NCBI GenBank assembly: GCA_902588835.1
Contig: CACIQQ010000007.1
Span: forward strand, 1 to 64,000
From: an uncultured Pelagibacteraceae bacterium
GTDB lineage: Bacteria > Pseudomonadota > Alphaproteobacteria > Pelagibacterales > Pelagibacteraceae
DNA: 64,000 bases
Reading direction: 5' to 3'
Shown here one piece after another: positions 61,688 to 64,000 of the stretch; the first letter of the stretch is position 1, and every line of letters starts with the position of its first letter. Position numbers and translations under genes: made by a program. Below the pieces are notes generated by a model that saw only the letters and a list, made by a program, of their open reading frames with translations, was not told where the DNA came from and ran no database searches.

Positions 61688-61764
61688 GGCGGGGTAGCTC
61701 AGTTGGTTAGAGCGCGGGACTCATAAGCCCGAGGTCAGTGGTTCGATCCCACTTCCCGCTACCA
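61688..61764 (+). tRNA. tRNA-Met (CAT), elongator type
   Basis: A complete cloverleaf of 77 bases: acceptor GGCGGGG pairing with TCCCGCT (two G-U pairs), D arm GCTC/GAGC, anticodon loop CTCATAA, T arm with GGTTCGATCCC, and encoded CCA. The general pattern is that of alphaproteobacterial elongator tRNA-Met rather than initiator or tRNA-Ile2. The base pair next to the anticodon loop would be A31-G39, a mismatch. The last 6 bases overlap the stop end of the convergent RfbD-like gene. Confidence 0.95.
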
Positions 61765-62472
61765 AACTTTAAGAATTTTTTTAAATTTCCCAACATTCAT
61801 AGTTGAATTTAATGGCAGGCTATCTTTCTTAGTTTTTAAAAATTTTTTTTTAATTTTTGGGTTATTTTTTTTTGCAAAACTATAAACAGATTGCACAGGT
61901 CCACCAATATTTATTACCCCTTTTTTATCTATTAATTTTAAAAAAACTTTTGCCAAATCTTCATGAAACATAAAATTTGTTTTTAAGTTTGTATAACCAT
62001 ATTCGTACATAAAAGGTTTTTCGGTCATACATACTCTCAAAATAAGTGAATTTTTCAACATTTGAACAGCACATTCTCCTCCTAGTTTAGACCAAGCATA
62101 GTTGTTAAAAGGAAGAAGTGGATCATATTCTTTGTAATTTCCTTTTTTTGATGGATATACATAATTTGTTGAAAAATAGATTAATTTAATTTTATATTTA
62201 TGACAAAGATTTACTATATTTGATGTTCCAATAATGTTTGTATTAATACTTTTTTCAATTTTTTTTTCATGAAGTTCCATTGGTCTTGAAATCGCTGCAG
62301 AATGTATAATAAATTTTGGTTTAATTTTTTTTACATACTTTTCCATTTTACTCAAATTTGTAACATCAAAAATACTAGAAGATGGATAATAAATGTTTGC
62401 TCTATTAAAATTAAATTTTTTAAATATTCGACCAAATTTTCCGTTACCGCCAGTAAATATAATTTTTTTCAT
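61759..62472 (-). CDS. dTDP-4-dehydrorhamnose reductase-like NAD-dependent protein
   Basis: Short-chain reductase/epimerase of 237 residues, shorter than RfbD (about 290). Seen: KIIFTGGNGKFGRIF (Rossmann loop), FIIHSAAISRPMELHEKK, YFSTNYVYPSKKGNYKE, and the catalytic NNYAWSKLGGECAV (Tyr-x3-Lys). In position it is the reductase of an rfbB-A-C-D set and would finish dTDP-L-rhamnose or a related deoxysugar. Its stop codon is inside the 3' CCA of the convergent tRNA-Met. The C-terminal truncation relative to RfbD leaves exact product open. Confidence 0.82.
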   Translation of the reverse strand: MKKIIFTGGNGKFGRIFKKFNFNRANIYYPSSSIFDVTNLSKMEKYVKKIKPKFIIHSAAISRPMELHEKKIEKSINTNIIGTSNIVNLCHKYKIKLIYFSTNYVYPSKKGNYKEYDPLLPFNNYAWSKLGGECAVQMLKNSLILRVCMTEKPFMYEYGYTNLKTNFMFHEDLAKVFLKLIDKKGVINIGGPVQSVYSFAKKNNPKIKKKFLKTKKDSLPLNSTMNVGKFKKILKVW

Positions 62473-62996
62473 TTCTTATTCCTCTTAAATTCTCTAAAAG
62501 ATAGCGCTAAACTATCTTTTTTGGATATAATGGGTTTTTTTATTCCCCAATTTATCTTTAAATCAGCATCATCCCATTTAATTGACACTTCGCTTTTAGG
62601 ATCTCTATAATTTGAGCAAGCATAATGCAGTATATTTTCTTTATCCAATCCTAAAATTCCGTGAGCAAAACCTTTTGGGACAAATAGATGTTTTCCGTTT
62701 TTTTCACTAAGAATAATTTTAAAGTGTTTTCCATATGTTTTTGAATTTTTTCTTAAGTCTACAGCAATATCAAGCACTCTTCCCTTGAGAACTGATAAAA
62801 ATTTATCTTGCGGTCTTCTTGTTTGCATATGTAGGCCACGTAAAACGTTTTTTTTTGAATTTGATACCAATGTAAAAATTAAATTTTTTTTTATAAAACT
62901 TTTTTTGAACTCTTCTTTTAACCAACCTCTGTTGTCTTTAAAGATTCTGGTATTTACGACAAATAAGCCCTTAAACTTTGTTTTTATCCTTTTCAT
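62469..62996 (-). CDS. rfbC: dTDP-4-dehydrorhamnose 3,5-epimerase-like protein
   Basis: Cupin-fold epimerase of 175 residues. Seen: FKDNRGWLKEEFKKSF, NVLRGLHMQTRRPQDKF with the catalytic His in RGLH, GRVLDIAVDLRKNSKTYGK and VPKGFAHGILGL, standard positions of RmlC. Part of the rfb cluster, overlapping the reductase gene by 4 bases (ATGA) and following rfbA directly. Confidence 0.92.
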   Translation of the reverse strand: MKRIKTKFKGLFVVNTRIFKDNRGWLKEEFKKSFIKKNLIFTLVSNSKKNVLRGLHMQTRRPQDKFLSVLKGRVLDIAVDLRKNSKTYGKHFKIILSEKNGKHLFVPKGFAHGILGLDKENILHYACSNYRDPKSEVSIKWDDADLKINWGIKKPIISKKDSLALSFREFKRNKK

Positions 62997-63866
62997 TTAT
63001 GATATTAATTTTTTAATATAATTTGTGTAATCACACTTACCATAAAATTGAATTGCATCTAAAATTTCTTTTTTTCCTATCCACTTATTATTGAAAGCAA
63101 TTTCTTCCAGACATGCAATTTTAAAGCCCTGTCTATTTTCTATTGCTGAAACAAAAGCGCTTGTTTTGTAAAAATCTTCTATCGAGCCAGTATCTAACCA
63201 GGCTCCACCTCTGCCTAAAATATCTGATGTTAATTTTCTTTTCTTTAAATAAAATTTTAACAAATCAGTAATCTCTAATTCATTTCTAGATGAAGGTTTA
63301 AGTTTTTTCGCATATTCAACAACCTTTTTATCGAAAAAATATAAACCGGTAATTGCCAGATCAGAAATATATTTTTTAGGCTTTTCTTTTATTGATAAAA
63401 TTTTTCCACTTTTAGATGTCTTCGCCACACCAAATAGTTCAGGTTTAATAACTTTATGCAAAATAACTTTTGCACCACTTTTTAGTTTTGTACAATTTAT
63501 CAGTTTAGAGGTTAAATTTTGACCGTAAAAGAAATTATCTCCAAGAATTAGTGCAACATTTTTGTTATCTATAAATTTTTCTCCCAAAAGAAATGCATCA
63601 GGGAGACCTTTTGGATATTTTTGTTCTTTATAAACTATATTTATTCCTAAACGTTTTCCGTCTGGTAAAATCTTTTTATATTGGTTTAATTGACCTTTAT
63701 TTACTATGATTAAAACATCTTTTATTTTTGCTAACATCAAAATTGAAAGTGGATAAAAGATTAGAGGTTTATCATAGATTGGAAGCAGTTGTTTGTTAAC
63801 TGCTTTTGTTAAAGGACTCATTCTAGTGCCCATGCCACCAGCTAAAATAATTGCTTTATTTATCAT
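62997..63866 (-). CDS. rfbA: glucose-1-phosphate thymidylyltransferase
   Basis: Makes dTDP-glucose, the first committed step to dTDP-deoxysugars. The 289-residue protein has the nucleotidyltransferase start IILAGGMGTRMSPLTKAVNK, PIYDKPLIFYPLSILMLA, LGDNFFYGQNL (metal Asp), KEKPKKYISDLAITGLYFFD and GRGGAWLDTGSIEDF. It overlaps the upstream rfbB by 4 bases and is followed directly by rfbC. Confidence 0.96.
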   Translation of the reverse strand: MINKAIILAGGMGTRMSPLTKAVNKQLLPIYDKPLIFYPLSILMLAKIKDVLIIVNKGQLNQYKKILPDGKRLGINIVYKEQKYPKGLPDAFLLGEKFIDNKNVALILGDNFFYGQNLTSKLINCTKLKSGAKVILHKVIKPELFGVAKTSKSGKILSIKEKPKKYISDLAITGLYFFDKKVVEYAKKLKPSSRNELEITDLLKFYLKKRKLTSDILGRGGAWLDTGSIEDFYKTSAFVSAIENRQGFKIACLEEIAFNNKWIGKKEILDAIQFYGKCDYTNYIKKLIS

Positions 63867-64000
63867 TTAACCACTCCAAGTCTCTTTGTGATATCTCTTT
63901 TTTTTAAAGTTGTATAGTATTTCATATTTTCTAAATACCAGTTAAAGGTATTTTCTAAACCTTTTTTAAGATTTACCTTAGATTTCCATTTGAGTTTATT
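63863..64000 (-). CDS. rfbB: dTDP-glucose 4,6-dehydratase, C-terminal end only
   Basis: The frame enters from the end of the window and encodes the last 45 residues up to TGA at 63863-63865: LKWKSKVNLKKGLENTFNWY, then KRDITKRLGVV. The W-x-P/S-K...GLxxTxxWYL pattern is that of the RmlB C-terminus. Overlapping rfbA by ATGA, it fits an rfbB-A-C-D operon. Most of the gene lies beyond the window, so the call rests on this short tail and context. Confidence 0.8.
   Translation of the reverse strand, partial: NKLKWKSKVNLKKGLENTFNWYLENMKYYTTLKKRDITKRLGVVK

Noticed and set aside
1-64000. CRISPR arrays, insertion sequences, prophage genes, rRNA
   Set aside because: No regularly spaced repeats, transposase or phage-type proteins, or rRNA sequence were seen on either strand.

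Overview
This window is an AT-rich, extremely gene-dense piece of an alphaproteobacterial chromosome. It most likely comes from Pelagibacterales (SAR11). The base composition, lysine- and asparagine-rich proteins, near absence of intergenic DNA, alphaproteobacterial markers (NDUFA12-type complex I protein, DUF2155, the aroQ-accB-accC order, an IscR-regulated SUF operon) and the osmolyte/organosulfur gene set all fit. No plasmid, phage, IS or CRISPR sequence was seen. There is one tRNA and no rRNA, and no gene-free stretch exceeds 300 bases.

Layout. 1-17 kb is housekeeping: aspS (5' end outside the window), an orphan ribonucleotide-reductase C-terminal (TSCPD) protein, complex I accessory, accCB, aroQ, thiSG, RNase E/G, PBP1A, prfB with a programmed +1 frameshift, an AsmA/YhdP-like protein, tyrS and anmK. 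17.2-23.4 kb is the operon iscR-sufB-C-D-S-U-T-A behind a near-perfect IscR type 1 operator. 23.4-31 kb carries glnA, an YbaK-type deacylase, two EamA exporters, a glycosyltransferase, a parS-like palindrome, an aldehyde dehydrogenase with a strongly basic N-terminal tail paired with DUF779, and a GYD protein. 31-41 kb holds a second aldehyde dehydrogenase, CcdA, methyltransferase, Fe/2OG dioxygenase, HisN-like phosphatase, epimerase, small membrane and secreted proteins, and cysK/cysE.

40.9-41.8 kb joins a persulfide dioxygenase, a 38-residue protein with 12 cysteines (metallothionein-like) and cysE-cysK on one strand, a coherent thiol/sulfide module. 41.9-44.9 kb has a 1-Cys peroxiredoxin, a methyltransferase and a compact three-gene cassette: alternative oxidase, periplasmic cupredoxin and DUF4396 membrane protein.

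44.9-59.4 kb looks like an osmolyte/organosulfonate region. It has a HisD-family dehydrogenase resembling sulfopropanediol dehydrogenase, a phosphotransacetylase-family enzyme, a BASS transporter, an Ldh2-family dehydrogenase, a PQQ sugar dehydrogenase homologue, and a TauABC-type importer whose permease has a very large N-terminal extension. Divergent from tauA run an omega-amino acid:pyruvate aminotransferase, alanine dehydrogenase, a lipoprotein and a dimethylglycine dehydrogenase-like enzyme. Together these could import taurine-like amines, deaminate them to an aldehyde, recycle alanine to pyruvate and pass acetyl phosphate to acetyl-CoA. Sulfoacetaldehyde acetyltransferase (Xsc) is not in the window.

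The window ends with a small TM protein, a two-HTH regulator divergent from a second BASS transporter, an elongator tRNA-Met, and an rfbB-A-C-D (dTDP-rhamnose type) operon that probably begins a variable surface-polysaccharide region. All 15 convergent junctions are overlapping or nearly so, leaving no room for conventional terminators between genes.
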